From assembly GCA_024276825.1 (NCBI GenBank), contig JAJRWI010000033.1:90614-154613 (forward strand): 64,000 bases of DNA. The letters are read 5' to 3'. Both the position numbers and the translations under genes were made by a program. Positions 1 to 8,672 of the stretch are shown piece after piece; position 1 is the stretch's first letter; every line of letters starts with the position of its first letter. This stretch comes from an archaeon. GTDB taxonomy: Archaea; Asgardarchaeota; Thorarchaeia; Thorarchaeales; Thorarchaeaceae. The notes beneath the pieces are model-generated. The model was not told the DNA's origin and did not search any database. It saw only the letters and a program-made list of their open reading frames with translations.

Positions 1-179
1 GTGGCTCCCATTCGAACAAGGGCAGAGCCCTCAGCCTTTGCAGCCACAATGTCATATTCTATCTCAATCGGTCTGTACTCATCAAACCTGCGGCCATCGA
101 TTCGTTCACCGCGAGAGAGCAACTCCTTGATATGATTCCTATCAATATGACTGATAATTTCAGCACTATAGTCACCCAT
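1..179 (-). CDS. rrp42: Exosome complex subunit Rrp42 (N-terminal part only)
   Basis: The gene starts at ATG 177-179 and runs off the left edge, so only about 59 residues are present. The visible part carries the RNase PH-family N-terminus with ERIDGRRFDEYRPIEIE, which matches archaeal Rrp42. Rrp42 is the non-catalytic partner of Rrp41 in the hexameric ring that degrades or tails RNA 3' ends. It follows rrp41 with only 3 bases between them in the usual archaeal exosome order, which supports the call. Confidence 0.9.
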   Translation of the reverse strand, partial: MGDYSAEIISHIDRNHIKELLSRGERIDGRRFDEYRPIEIEYDIVAAKAEGSALVRMGA

Positions 180-182
180 AGT

Positions 183-986
183 TCAATCCTCCTCTCCTAT
201 GATTTCAGCCTCGCCGAGGTCTGTTTCCATATCGTCGTCAAAGTCATCATCTTCAGATGGTGCCTTGGTTGCATATGCTTTCATGAGTGCATCTTTCTGA
301 AGCTCATGAATGTACTTGCATGCTTGGATTCCCATTTGCATTGCCTCAAGAAGTTCCTCACGTGTGAATGAACCGTCTTGTTGCAACAGAGTTATTTCAT
401 CAGTGAGAGGCATGATTGCCATGGGCACATCTCCCTCACCATACTTGTCTTCCTGATCACCCAAGTCGACAATCAATGTACCATCTGCCTTTCCTACTGC
501 CACAGCTGGCACTAGACATTTCATGGGCACCCCTGCATCAGCAAGGGCAAGTGATGCCGCATTTATTGCTGCACAACGAGTGCCGCCATCTGCCTGTATC
601 ACCTGAATGAATATGTCAACTACTGCTTTTGGAAAGTCCTCAAGGAACAATGCAGGTTTCAGTGCATTGGCTATCACCATTGATATCTCCCTCTCTCTAC
701 GGGAGGGTGCTGGTTTCTTTCTGTCAGGCACTGAAAAGGTTGCCATTCTATAAACAACACGTAGATATGCCCTATCACTCAAAGTCAGATGTCTTGGGTG
801 AAGCTCACGTGGTCCATAGACCGCTGCTATAATGAAGGTCTTTCCCTGTTTAATATATGCTGACCCATCTGCTTGTTTCAATACTCCAACTTTGAACTCT
901 ATTGGCCGTAACTCATCTGGTCTACGACCATCAATTCTAAGTCCTTCCGCATTAATTAGGAAGTCTGGTTTGACTTCTGGACTCAT
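183..986 (-). CDS. rrp41: Exosome complex exonuclease Rrp41, catalytic subunit
   Basis: A 267-residue RNase PH-fold protein. It has the N-terminal LRIDGRRPDELRPI block (residues 16-29), an Arg-rich RNA/phosphate region (RRERE, 97-101) and the conserved block around residues 171-188 (IVDLGDQEDKYGEGDVP). Asp180 and Asp186 probably form the active-site pair. In archaea Rrp41 carries the phosphorolytic site of the Rrp41-Rrp42 ring. The last 25 residues are very acidic and go beyond the core fold. It lies between rrp4 and rrp42 with almost no spacing, so it is cotranscribed and probably translationally coupled. Confidence 0.96.
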   Translation of the reverse strand: MSPEVKPDFLINAEGLRIDGRRPDELRPIEFKVGVLKQADGSAYIKQGKTFIIAAVYGPRELHPRHLTLSDRAYLRVVYRMATFSVPDRKKPAPSRREREISMVIANALKPALFLEDFPKAVVDIFIQVIQADGGTRCAAINAASLALADAGVPMKCLVPAVAVGKADGTLIVDLGDQEDKYGEGDVPMAIMPLTDEITLLQQDGSFTREELLEAMQMGIQACKYIHELQKDALMKAYATKAPSEDDDFDDDMETDLGEAEIIGEED

Positions 987-1904
987 TTACTCTTTCACTT
1001 CCTCTTTTTCTTCTTCTGTCTGTTCTTTATCTTCTTCTACAGGAGCTTCTATCTTTGCTTCTGGAGCCTCATCACTCTTGCTCTCCGGCTCCTCCACTTT
1101 TGCAGGAGTCTCCTCTTCAACTATAGAACCCTCGGGCTCGGGAGCTTTCTCCTCAGCTTCAGTTGGGGGTTCTTCTGGTTTTTCCTCTGGAACTGCACCA
1201 CTGACTTCTGTCTGCTCACCTCGAATCTTAGTGAGCTCTTCATCAATCATAGCTGCCACTCTATCAGTCAGCTTTGATGTATGTGCTTCTCGCTCAATCA
1301 TTTTGAAAGCTTTAATTGCAATACGCAATATCTTGGTGTTAGGGGCCTTGATCCAAATTCTGCCATTTTGTCCAACTATTGTATATATGCGAAGTTTGTC
1401 TTTGATCATATTGATCATCGAACCCCTTCTACCAATGATGCGTGGAATCTTGGATGGGCTGACATTTAGTATCATTCCATCTCGGAGCTTTTGTAGTCCC
1501 CTGCCCCTCATGGTGAGGAACGGACCGCTGACACGGTCGAATGCTATCACCTCTGCTGCGATCACATCGCCGACATCAAAGTACTTTGAGATGTCCTCAT
1601 CATAGGGCCGCCGCAATGCGTTATTCGCATGCAGTGAAGCACCATATGGACCTCCTATGTCAACCTTCCAATTATTTCCAGCAACAAGGGTTATTATTCC
1701 AATTACTAGATCTCCCTCTCTGGGGATATACACTCCCTCTAAGGGTACAACTTTTATTGTGTTCCCACGAAGCTCTGCAAGGCCTATCAATGATGCATAG
1801 ATCTTTCCATCCTTGCTGTACGTTCCTATTGATGAACGATATCGGCCTTCTGCAAGAAGCTGTCCTGGGACTACTATTTCTCGCTTCTGAAAGTATATTG
1901 CCAA
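987..1904 (-). CDS. rrp4: Exosome RNA-binding cap subunit Rrp4
   Basis: A 305-residue protein with an N-terminal beta domain (about 1-55), an S1 domain (about 60-130) and a KH domain (about 140-215) holding the GxxG-type loop IIGRRGSMI at 156-164. It caps the Rrp41/42 ring and feeds RNA substrates into it. The start is TTG, supported by GAGGG six bases upstream. From about residue 228 to the end is an unusual tail of some 75 residues, almost entirely Glu, Pro, Lys, Ala and Ser, which is predicted to be disordered and highly charged. Most archaeal Rrp4 proteins stop near 230-250 residues. rrp41 begins immediately after the stop. Confidence 0.95.
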   Translation of the reverse strand: MAIYFQKREIVVPGQLLAEGRYRSSIGTYSKDGKIYASLIGLAELRGNTIKVVPLEGVYIPREGDLVIGIITLVAGNNWKVDIGGPYGASLHANNALRRPYDEDISKYFDVGDVIAAEVIAFDRVSGPFLTMRGRGLQKLRDGMILNVSPSKIPRIIGRRGSMINMIKDKLRIYTIVGQNGRIWIKAPNTKILRIAIKAFKMIEREAHTSKLTDRVAAMIDEELTKIRGEQTEVSGAVPEEKPEEPPTEAEEKAPEPEGSIVEEETPAKVEEPESKSDEAPEAKIEAPVEEDKEQTEEEKEEVKE

Positions 1905-1956
1905 TTTATTCCCTCGTTTAATTCTATTATCATGAAATTCTCATTCTTCTCATATG

Positions 1957-2691
1957 TTATCGTACAAGTTCTATTCTTACTTGACCCTTTGTCAGTTTGG
2001 AGAGTTCGTCGAAAAGATCCTGTCTCTGGGAGGCTGGTATCTCAACAACCCCTGTCCATGAACCATCAGGCTCCCATGTTTCTGACTTGATTAGTCCTGC
2101 AGATGCTACCATATTGTAGCCCTTACCGGTGTATGTGGCAGGCAGGGTTATTCTGAGTTTGATGCTCTCAAATGATATCGGTATTATAGCACGCAACGCC
2201 TTTACGATATTAGGAATCTGCTCCTCAACACTGATAAACGGGTCAACTCGGACCTTTGCCTCCTCCATTGCCTGACGAATTCTGTCCGGCGGGTGGGGGT
2301 GTCCAGTCTGGGGGTTCATGGCCCTCTTGGAGATTGACTCTACGATTGCATCGGTTTTCTCCTTCAAAAGCTGGGCCCTCTGTTCATGGGTGAGCTTGAA
2401 CTCTCCTCTCCTGATTACTTCAGGGGCAATGTCAAAAATATCATCAGAGCCAAAAGCATCAGCAACTAGGTCCAATACTGCTCTCTCACCCCGTTTGGCA
2501 TCCTCAAAGATATCATATGACTTGAGTATGTCTTCGATTGGAATGTCTGCTCCTCTACGATACTCGAATGCAAGATCTGGGTCAACAAATATCTCAACAT
2601 GCACATGATTCTTGTCCATGCCGATTATCACTGCATCAAGGTCAAGCCACTTTTCACCAGCCTTTCTTCCTGAACCGCCCATCATTGCCAT
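1957..2691 (-). CDS. SBDS/Sdo1 family ribosome maturation protein
   Basis: A 244-residue protein with the three-domain plan of archaeal SBDS. The N-terminal domain contains VHVEIFVDPDLAFEYRRG and the signature IEDILKSYDIFEDAKRGERA, and the C-terminal domain is ferredoxin-like. The family helps release the anti-association factor aIF6 from 60S-like subunits. It sits between psmA (8 bases upstream) and rrp4, the standard archaeal position, so ribosome maturation, RNA decay and the proteasome share a transcript here. Confidence 0.95.
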   Translation of the reverse strand: MAMMGGSGRKAGEKWLDLDAVIIGMDKNHVHVEIFVDPDLAFEYRRGADIPIEDILKSYDIFEDAKRGERAVLDLVADAFGSDDIFDIAPEVIRRGEFKLTHEQRAQLLKEKTDAIVESISKRAMNPQTGHPHPPDRIRQAMEEAKVRVDPFISVEEQIPNIVKALRAIIPISFESIKLRITLPATYTGKGYNMVASAGLIKSETWEPDGSWTGVVEIPASQRQDLFDELSKLTKGQVRIELVR

Positions 2692-2699
2692 TGCATCTC

Positions 2700-3452
2700 C
2701 TATCTCTTAGGTGTAGTTGGTGAGAGAAGATCCTCTCGTTCCTCACGAGTGAGCATCTTGAACTTGGAGGTCTTTACAGGAATCACTGCAATCTCAAGAT
2801 TGTCAGCAGTGAACTCTGTGTCGGTGGCCTGTCGAAGCGCGTCAAGGGCCAACATTATGACCTTTTTCAGTTTCATTGTTCTCTTATAGCTCTTCTCTAG
2901 GAACTCCCCAGCCGCTTTGCTGCCTCGTCCTATGACTGCTGCCATGAAGCCGTAGTAAGTTCCCACAGGATCAGTCATGAAGAGTTTTGGAGTCTTGTCA
3001 TAATCTACAGATCCGATTAACAGAGCAACTCCATATGGGCGGGCTCCTCCGCCTTGTGTGAACTGCGCCTTGACATCACAGATGTACTTTGCCAGTGTTT
3101 CTGCAGGTATTGGCTCATCGTATGTCAACCAGTAGGCTTGCGCCTTCACTCTGGCATCAGCAACAAGCTGTCTGGCATCAGCCATGAATCCCGATGCAGC
3201 TATTCCGATGTGTTCCTCGACTTGTGAGATCTTTTCAACACTCTCTGGTTCTTGTAGAGGAAGGACCTTTTTCTTAGCAAGTAATACTACTCCTTCATCC
3301 ACCATGATGCCTATTGCGGGCTCACCCTGTTCTACCGCCTTCTTGGCATATTCTGCTGCAAAGATGCGGCCATCTGGGCTGAATATGCTTGTACTCATAT
3401 CATAGCCTGCGCCACTAATCCCGTAGATTGTAGACTCCTCCAAGTAATTCAT
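2700..3452 (-). CDS. psmA: Proteasome alpha subunit
   Basis: A 250-residue alpha-type subunit of the 20S proteasome. It has the alpha N-terminal gating segment with ISGAGYDMSTSIFSPDGRIFAAEYA and the downstream KKAVEQGEPAIGI block, and it lacks the catalytic N-terminal Thr found in beta subunits. The length is normal for the family. It appears to be the first gene of the psmA-SBDS-rrp4-rrp41-rrp42 operon, because the 173 bases upstream hold no gene. Confidence 0.96.
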   Translation of the reverse strand: MNYLEESTIYGISGAGYDMSTSIFSPDGRIFAAEYAKKAVEQGEPAIGIMVDEGVVLLAKKKVLPLQEPESVEKISQVEEHIGIAASGFMADARQLVADARVKAQAYWLTYDEPIPAETLAKYICDVKAQFTQGGGARPYGVALLIGSVDYDKTPKLFMTDPVGTYYGFMAAVIGRGSKAAGEFLEKSYKRTMKLKKVIMLALDALRQATDTEFTADNLEIAVIPVKTSKFKMLTREEREDLLSPTTPKR

Positions 3453-3625
3453 TTCATTGTATATCAGAAGACAGAACCATTAATGGGCAAAGTCTGTCAA
3501 TTCTGATATACTGCTGATAGATTTACACCAACCTTAGCTTGTCTGCCTATAGGTTCAATTCTCTATCGCTGACCAAACCACATAAACCTTCTGGTGAGTC
3601 GTATTCTGAACCGCGCCTCCAACTG

Positions 3626-4018
3626 TCAGTCTTGTAGCAGGTAAAGATATCCAATGAATCCAATAGACAGAGCAATTGATGCGCCTCCAACCCATGACCC
3701 AAACATGAGCCATGACATGGCACCAACAATGATGAGCATCAGGATTAACTCAAGCCATCCGGCCCTTACTTTTGTGAGATATAGTCGCAGATTGATTATC
3801 GTCACCGTGGCGAACACATAGAATCCAAGCATTATGAAGATTTCCAACAATATTGTGATATATGGATTAATGTCGTTAAGAGCACTTATCGGGCTAGTGA
3901 CCCCTGGTGCCGACCATATCCAGAAAGCCATGGCTATGACCAAGAAGATAGCAGCTAGCAGTATTGTGATAATTGATGAACGAATTATCTCGCTCCTTTC
4001 AGGAATCTCGTCGCTCAC
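3626..4018 (-). CDS. Small four-helix membrane protein, unknown function
   Basis: About 130 residues with four strongly hydrophobic segments and short charged loops. I recognise no family. I chose GTG 4018 rather than ATG 4060 because a TATA-like CTTTAAG lies just upstream of the ATG, which would leave no room for a leader, and a GGTG motif precedes the GTG. It lies downstream of the metal transporter genes on the same strand. A link to that transporter is possible but nothing in the sequence shows it. Confidence 0.65.
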   Translation of the reverse strand: MSDEIPERSEIIRSSIITILLAAIFLVIAMAFWIWSAPGVTSPISALNDINPYITILLEIFIMLGFYVFATVTIINLRLYLTKVRAGWLELILMLIIVGAMSWLMFGSWVGGASIALSIGFIGYLYLLQD

Positions 4019-4091
4019 GGTATCTACACCAACCTTTACAACGTGGCAAATTATGGTCACTCTTAAAGTTACCGAAGGTCACACAGATGAC

Positions 4092-4988
4092 TCACTCAAT
4101 ATTCGTAGTTTCCTGATGAATGACTTCTGGAATACCTTCATTGACCTTCTCTCTGATTTTCCGTATTTGAAGTGCGATGATATACGACAACGCTGCAAGT
4201 ATCCCTGTTATGGCACTGGGTGATACTGGCACTATGAATGATGTCATAATGCCTATTACTTGTGCTACTAGGGCTATGATGAACACGCCTATCATGACTT
4301 TATTGACAGACTTCAATGTTTCATTGGATGCCGCAGCAGGTGCTACAAGAATGGCATATACTAGGATTGCACCAACCGCCTTTGTGGCAAGTGCTATTGC
4401 AATTGATGAGATCACAAGAATCAGGTAATGATACCCTCTGGCGTTCAGACCGTGCGCCAGTGATCCTTCATAGTCCACACTTACATAGACAAACTCCTTC
4501 TTGAACAACAGGATTATGAATGCAACAAGGATTGTGGTGATGGTCAACATCACGATGTCTTGGTTAGTCATGAGTAGAATGTCGCCGACAAGATAACCCC
4601 ACAGAACCAGCACCTTATCAGGAGGGATGTAGTACATCAGGAATACGGCGATGCTCATAGAAAGTGCGAACGAAACCCCTACTGCAACCTCCATCTTCTG
4701 AGCCACCCCTGACTCTCCAGCATAACCTGTTATCACTGCAACAAGAACTGCAAACACTATTGCTCCCAAAGTGGGGTCAAACCATGGGAACAGACCAATA
4801 GCCTGCAGGAAAAAGCCCAGTGCTGCGCCTCCCAGAGCAGCGTGTGCAACGCCCGAGGTCATGAATGAGAGCCCCCGAAACACAAGGAAAGTACCACTGG
4901 TGGCTGCTATTATGGCAATGAGCAATGCAGCAATCAATGCTCTTTGAAGGAATGGGGTATTGAGGATCAGATCAATGATATCAATCAT
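4092..4988 (-). CDS. Metal ABC transporter permease (ZnuB/MntB type)
   Basis: An integral membrane protein of the ABC-3 family with about eight hydrophobic helices and the family-typical segment VFRGLSFMTSGVAHAALGGAALG. It would form the channel of a zinc or manganese importer. The preferred start is ATG 4988, which overlaps the end of the ATPase gene by 8 bases, so translation is probably coupled. A GTG-initiated form reaching 5009 is less likely. The encoded tail is hydrophilic. Confidence 0.93.
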   Translation of the reverse strand: MIDIIDLILNTPFLQRALIAALLIAIIAATSGTFLVFRGLSFMTSGVAHAALGGAALGFFLQAIGLFPWFDPTLGAIVFAVLVAVITGYAGESGVAQKMEVAVGVSFALSMSIAVFLMYYIPPDKVLVLWGYLVGDILLMTNQDIVMLTITTILVAFIILLFKKEFVYVSVDYEGSLAHGLNARGYHYLILVISSIAIALATKAVGAILVYAILVAPAAASNETLKSVNKVMIGVFIIALVAQVIGIMTSFIVPVSPSAITGILAALSYIIALQIRKIREKVNEGIPEVIHQETTNIE

Positions 4989-5799
4989 GTCTGTCAACTC
5001 CCGAGTCATGTGTGATGCAATACTTGTGTCCTGAATGTTCTACTATTTGTGCAGTCGGCCCATAGACCTGCTTGATAAGTTCTGTGTCCATCACATCACA
5101 TGGGGTCCCAACGCCCAACAGAGTGTTTCTTAATAAGAGCACATTCTGCACCAAAACATGAATAGGATTGAGATCATGAGTGACCATGATCACGCTCACA
5201 TTGTTGTTCTTCTGATAATCGCTTAATGCATTTACAATCAGTTTTTGACTCTCTGCATCAGTCCCTGCTAATGGCTCGTCAAGAATAAGCAGTGGTCCCG
5301 AACTTGCAAGAGCACGTGCAACAAGGACCCTTTGTCGCTGTCCCCCTGATAGTTCAGGAAACGGCCTGTCCCAGAGTTCCAGCATGTTGACACGAGCAAG
5401 CGCCTCCTTGGCAGCTTTCTTGTCCATGGACGAGGCGAATCTAGGTGCCGGCTTTTTCAACAAACGTCCCATCAGAACAATGTCCTTGACTCTCATGGGG
5501 ATTGAGAGTTCGATATGATCCCTCTGTGGTACATACCTCACAAGCTTGCGAATCTCCTTGCTCTCCCTCACTACATCATATCCCATCACGCTTACTGTTC
5601 CACGGGTCGGATGTATTAGACCAAGAATTGTCTTCATCAGTGTGCTCTTTCCAGAGCCATTAGGGCCGATCACAGCTGTGAAGCTAGGAGCCTTAATTGT
5701 GAAACTCACATTATAGAGAGCAAGCTCACCATTTGGATATCTCACAGCAAGGTCTCGTGCTTCAACTAAAGGAACATCGTCCCCTGAGTCATTTGCCAT
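4981..5799 (-). CDS. Metal ABC transporter ATP-binding protein (ZnuC/MntA type)
   Basis: A 272-residue ATPase with Walker A (GPNGSGKST, about 46-54), Q-loop (YVPQRD), the ABC signature LSGGQRQRVLVARAL, Walker B (PLLILDEPLAGTD) and the switch His (MVTHD). It energises uptake through the overlapping permease gene. It is divergent from the substrate-binding protein gene, and the 113 bases between the two starts should hold both promoters and any metal-responsive operator. A direct repeat TAGGT at 5865 and 5875 is the only motif I noticed there. Confidence 0.95.
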   Translation of the reverse strand: MANDSGDDVPLVEARDLAVRYPNGELALYNVSFTIKAPSFTAVIGPNGSGKSTLMKTILGLIHPTRGTVSVMGYDVVRESKEIRKLVRYVPQRDHIELSIPMRVKDIVLMGRLLKKPAPRFASSMDKKAAKEALARVNMLELWDRPFPELSGGQRQRVLVARALASSGPLLILDEPLAGTDAESQKLIVNALSDYQKNNNVSVIMVTHDLNPIHVLVQNVLLLRNTLLGVGTPCDVMDTELIKQVYGPTAQIVEHSGHKYCITHDSGVDRHD

Positions 5800-5912
5800 A
5801 AAACCAGCTCCATAAGACGAGATTTACTTCACGCATCACCACTTAAGAATTCAGTGTTATATGCTAGGTATTAATAGGTCAAATGATGCTGAGTTATGCG
5901 AGTGCGGTGGCA

Positions 5913-6959
5913 ATGAAACGAAACAAGGCATTTCTTCTATTACTGATATTCATTGTTTCTGGAATGATCATAACTCCCACTTCCAATGCTCAAACAGAGC
6001 CAGTGATGACAGTAGCAGTTTCAATCGCACCCCTGGCAGGAATAGTCGAGTCTATTGGCGCAGGTCATATAAAAACTACAGTGCTGCTGTCAGAGGGCAT
6101 TGAGCCCCATGCCTTCACAGTGGACCCTACAATAATCGCCATGGCAGATGCCGCAGACCTTCTAGTCCTGACAGGCCACTACCGATGGGAAGCGAGCCTT
6201 GCAAATTCAACATCTACACCTTACATCTCATTTCATGATGAAAACGCCCTGCTTGACTATGCAGATTTTGGTGCTAGACTCTCCCCCATGCCCCGTACAA
6301 CTCCAACCGACATTGGAGATCTGAATCCTCATGCCTATTGGCTCCTACCCACAAATGCCATTGCGATTGCAAATGCAACACGATCCATATTTAGAGAGCT
6401 TGCTCCCTCTTTATCTGATGTATGGGACACGAACTTTGAGAAACTCATTGATGATCTCAATGATCTTGATGACTTGATTGAATCCCAAGACAGTGTCTAC
6501 CATTTCTCAGACATGCATGCTGTGGTCGTGTTTCCAGCGGAGGCATACGTCGCTGAGGCATTCGGTATTCAGGTTGACGCAGTCCTCATGGTTGAGGGCG
6601 TGACCATTTCTGGTCAGGAATTAATTGAGGTTCAGAACGCCATGAGGAACGGCAGTATTCAGATGATTCTTGGGTCCGATGTGGCAAGGCTGCAGGCGGG
6701 AGGTGAGTTTGCATATCAATTACAGGAAGATTACGGGACCACACTGATCTGGCTGAGAGCAGTGTTCTTCTCAGGCTTGCGAGATTATGTTTCAATAATG
6801 ACATACAATCTTGGTGCTCTAACCTCTGGACTTGAGGACCGTGGTCAGGCAGGTGTTGACTCCAACCTCGTACTATTACTGGCAAGTCTCGCAGGAGTGT
6901 TCGGACTCCTACTAGTACTTGAAACAGTCCTTCTCATTCAAAGAGGTCGGTCAGAATAG
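5913..6959 (+). CDS. Metal-binding protein of ABC importer (ZnuA/cluster A-I like), membrane anchored
   Basis: About 348 residues from ATG 5913, which follows a GGTGG ribosome site and begins with a signal peptide ending near SNAQTEP. An upstream in-frame ATG at 5883 is less likely. The fold matches ZnuA-type proteins, with His ligands in EPHAFTVDP and NPHAYWLLP. The position where the third His usually sits (in the segment before the 'Y..a.fG' block) reads VVFPAEAYVAEAFGI, so that ligand looks lost. A C-terminal transmembrane helix (LVLLLASLAGVFGLLLVLETVLL) anchors the protein, as is common in archaea. The divergent ATPase and permease genes complete the system. Confidence 0.88.
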   Translation: MKRNKAFLLLLIFIVSGMIITPTSNAQTEPVMTVAVSIAPLAGIVESIGAGHIKTTVLLSEGIEPHAFTVDPTIIAMADAADLLVLTGHYRWEASLANSTSTPYISFHDENALLDYADFGARLSPMPRTTPTDIGDLNPHAYWLLPTNAIAIANATRSIFRELAPSLSDVWDTNFEKLIDDLNDLDDLIESQDSVYHFSDMHAVVVFPAEAYVAEAFGIQVDAVLMVEGVTISGQELIEVQNAMRNGSIQMILGSDVARLQAGGEFAYQLQEDYGTTLIWLRAVFFSGLRDYVSIMTYNLGALTSGLEDRGQAGVDSNLVLLLASLAGVFGLLLVLETVLLIQRGRSE

Positions 6960-6965
6960 AGTATT

Positions 6966-7295
6966 CTACTCAATGTGAGTGCCCAGACGAATATTGTAGA
7001 CTTCAAACTCAAGTTGTGCAAGCTCATCTTGTAGGACTCTGTACTGACGTTCAAACTCCTCTGGTCCAATTATTCCTGCCTTTTTATCCATGACCAATGC
7101 CTTTAGCGCCTTCTGACGCTTTGCTATCTCCCTCTTCAACTCCTCCCACCTCTGCCTGTTAGCAGAAATGGATTCTCCCCAACTATGGCTTGAAGAAGTT
7201 GTCTGATCCAGTTTGTGAACAATCTCACCCAATGAATCACGTATCTGCTCTGGATCTCTTTCATGTGATGACTCATCATCAGTCAAAATAGACAC
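6966..7295 (-). CDS. Small coiled-coil protein, unknown function
   Basis: About 109 residues, hydrophilic, with a predicted coiled coil across residues 45-100 (WEELKREIAKRQKAL and FERQYRVLQDELAQLEFEVYN). I recognise no domain. It has a GTG start and ends 6 bases from the convergent metal-binding protein gene. It lies between that gene and the hydrogenase operon and could be expressed alone. Confidence 0.6.
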   Translation of the reverse strand: MSILTDDESSHERDPEQIRDSLGEIVHKLDQTTSSSHSWGESISANRQRWEELKREIAKRQKALKALVMDKKAGIIGPEEFERQYRVLQDELAQLEFEVYNIRLGTHIE

Positions 7296-7367
7296 CGTGC
7301 TCGGATTGTCTTGTTCTGCATATATGACTTGAGTTAAGGCATAGATGTTAAACTTTGCTGAAGCTTA

Positions 7368-8672
7368 CTATTCGACATCAGTGATGTGAACACTACATGA
7401 AACACATGGATCATAGGATCTGACAACTGTCTGAAGTTTTTGAGCAATCTCTTCCTTTTCAGTTCCCACATTCAATAAGGCGGCGGTCAACCTCTTCAGG
7501 TCCTCCTCCATCACGGGCAGAAACATTGCAGTTGGTGTGATGATGTCCGATTTGGTGATAACACCCTTTGAATCAACTCTTATAGTATATGCCAGCATTC
7601 CTCGTGGGGCCTCGGTGACCGCCACGCCTGACTGCTCTTTTCCAAGCTTGTATTCCACTCGACTCTCATCTCTCATGCTCTTTGCAAGATCAAATGCAAT
7701 GGTATGGGCTCTCCTAATCCAGTGAACCAATTCGACTGCCTGTGCAAAATTATTTGCCAATGGGTTATTGGGATCTAGAAAGTCACTATACATTTCAACA
7801 AGCTCTTTCGAACGTCCAGAGAGAAGATCACCGAAGAGTGTGACTCTTGACAGGGCTCCTGTCACAAATGTCCTGTCTTGATATCTACTGTGTTTGGCAA
7901 ATGAGTGGGGGATCACCAACTCCTGTATTCTCATCCGATATGCATGAGTCTTGAATTTGGTGCCATCTGTGGCCTCCACCGTGTCGCCAAAGACGCCGTA
8001 CTCTTCTCCAACGGGTCTAAGTGCAAGATGTAATCGTTCGCCTTCGACCTCAGACCAGTTTGGAAAGCTTACCAGTACTTCAAGGGCATCTTCTGCCATG
8101 TTGAACAGGCCTTTTAGCCGGGTGGCTAATCCCTCCATGTTCCTTCTACTGGGCAATCGTCCAAAGCCACCAATTAATACATTCTCTTGGTGAATATACC
8201 TTGACCCAATAACAGTCTGAATATCTGCTCCTATGTCCTTGAGAGCGATTGCTGTCTTTATGAGGTCCTTGTGCACTTTGCCCATGCTGAAGGCATCAGG
8301 AAATCCGAGAAAGTCTGGCAACGCAAGAAAGAACAGATGGAGTGCATGACTCTCAATATGATCTCCAAGATAGCAGAGCTCTCGTATCTTTGTAGTCTGC
8401 TCTGTTGGCTCAATTCTTAGGGCATTCTCTGCCGCAAGGACTGCAGTGATCTTATGAGCTGCAGCACAGAAGGAACACACCCTTGGAAAGACAGCAACTG
8501 CCTCCTCAACAGGTCTTCCAACAGTTATGGCCTCAAAGAACCGGGGTCCCTCAAAGATGTTCACATGGGCTATCTTAACATCGGCTCCATCAAAATGAAC
8601 CTCAATACCTGCTTTCCCCTCAATTCTTGCCACATGGTCAATATCTATTGATTGCACAATCTTGTCTGTCAA
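7368..8672 (-). CDS. hydA: [NiFe] hydrogenase large subunit, group 3b (sulfhydrogenase alpha)
   Basis: A 434-residue catalytic subunit. The Ni ligands are Cys66 and Cys69 in RVCSFCAAAH and Cys423 and Cys426 in DPCVSCSVH. Only five residues follow that final His, a short version of the tail usually removed by the maturation protease. It starts at TTG, supported by GGAGG about 10 bases upstream inside the end of hydD. With HydB, HydG and HydD it forms the soluble bidirectional hydrogenase that exchanges electrons between H2 and NAD(P)H, and it may also reduce sulfur. It is the last gene of the hydBGDA operon. Confidence 0.95.
   Translation of the reverse strand: MTDKIVQSIDIDHVARIEGKAGIEVHFDGADVKIAHVNIFEGPRFFEAITVGRPVEEAVAVFPRVCSFCAAAHKITAVLAAENALRIEPTEQTTKIRELCYLGDHIESHALHLFFLALPDFLGFPDAFSMGKVHKDLIKTAIALKDIGADIQTVIGSRYIHQENVLIGGFGRLPSRRNMEGLATRLKGLFNMAEDALEVLVSFPNWSEVEGERLHLALRPVGEEYGVFGDTVEATDGTKFKTHAYRMRIQELVIPHSFAKHSRYQDRTFVTGALSRVTLFGDLLSGRSKELVEMYSDFLDPNNPLANNFAQAVELVHWIRRAHTIAFDLAKSMRDESRVEYKLGKEQSGVAVTEAPRGMLAYTIRVDSKGVITKSDIITPTAMFLPVMEEDLKRLTAALLNVGTEKEEIAQKLQTVVRSYDPCVSCSVHITDVE

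Noticed and set aside
832..1605. 257-codon plus-strand open frame opposite rrp41/rrp4
   Set aside because: It is the antisense shadow of the Glu/Pro-rich Rrp4 tail and Rrp41. Its Ser-rich translation has no domain, and the minus-strand genes are certain.
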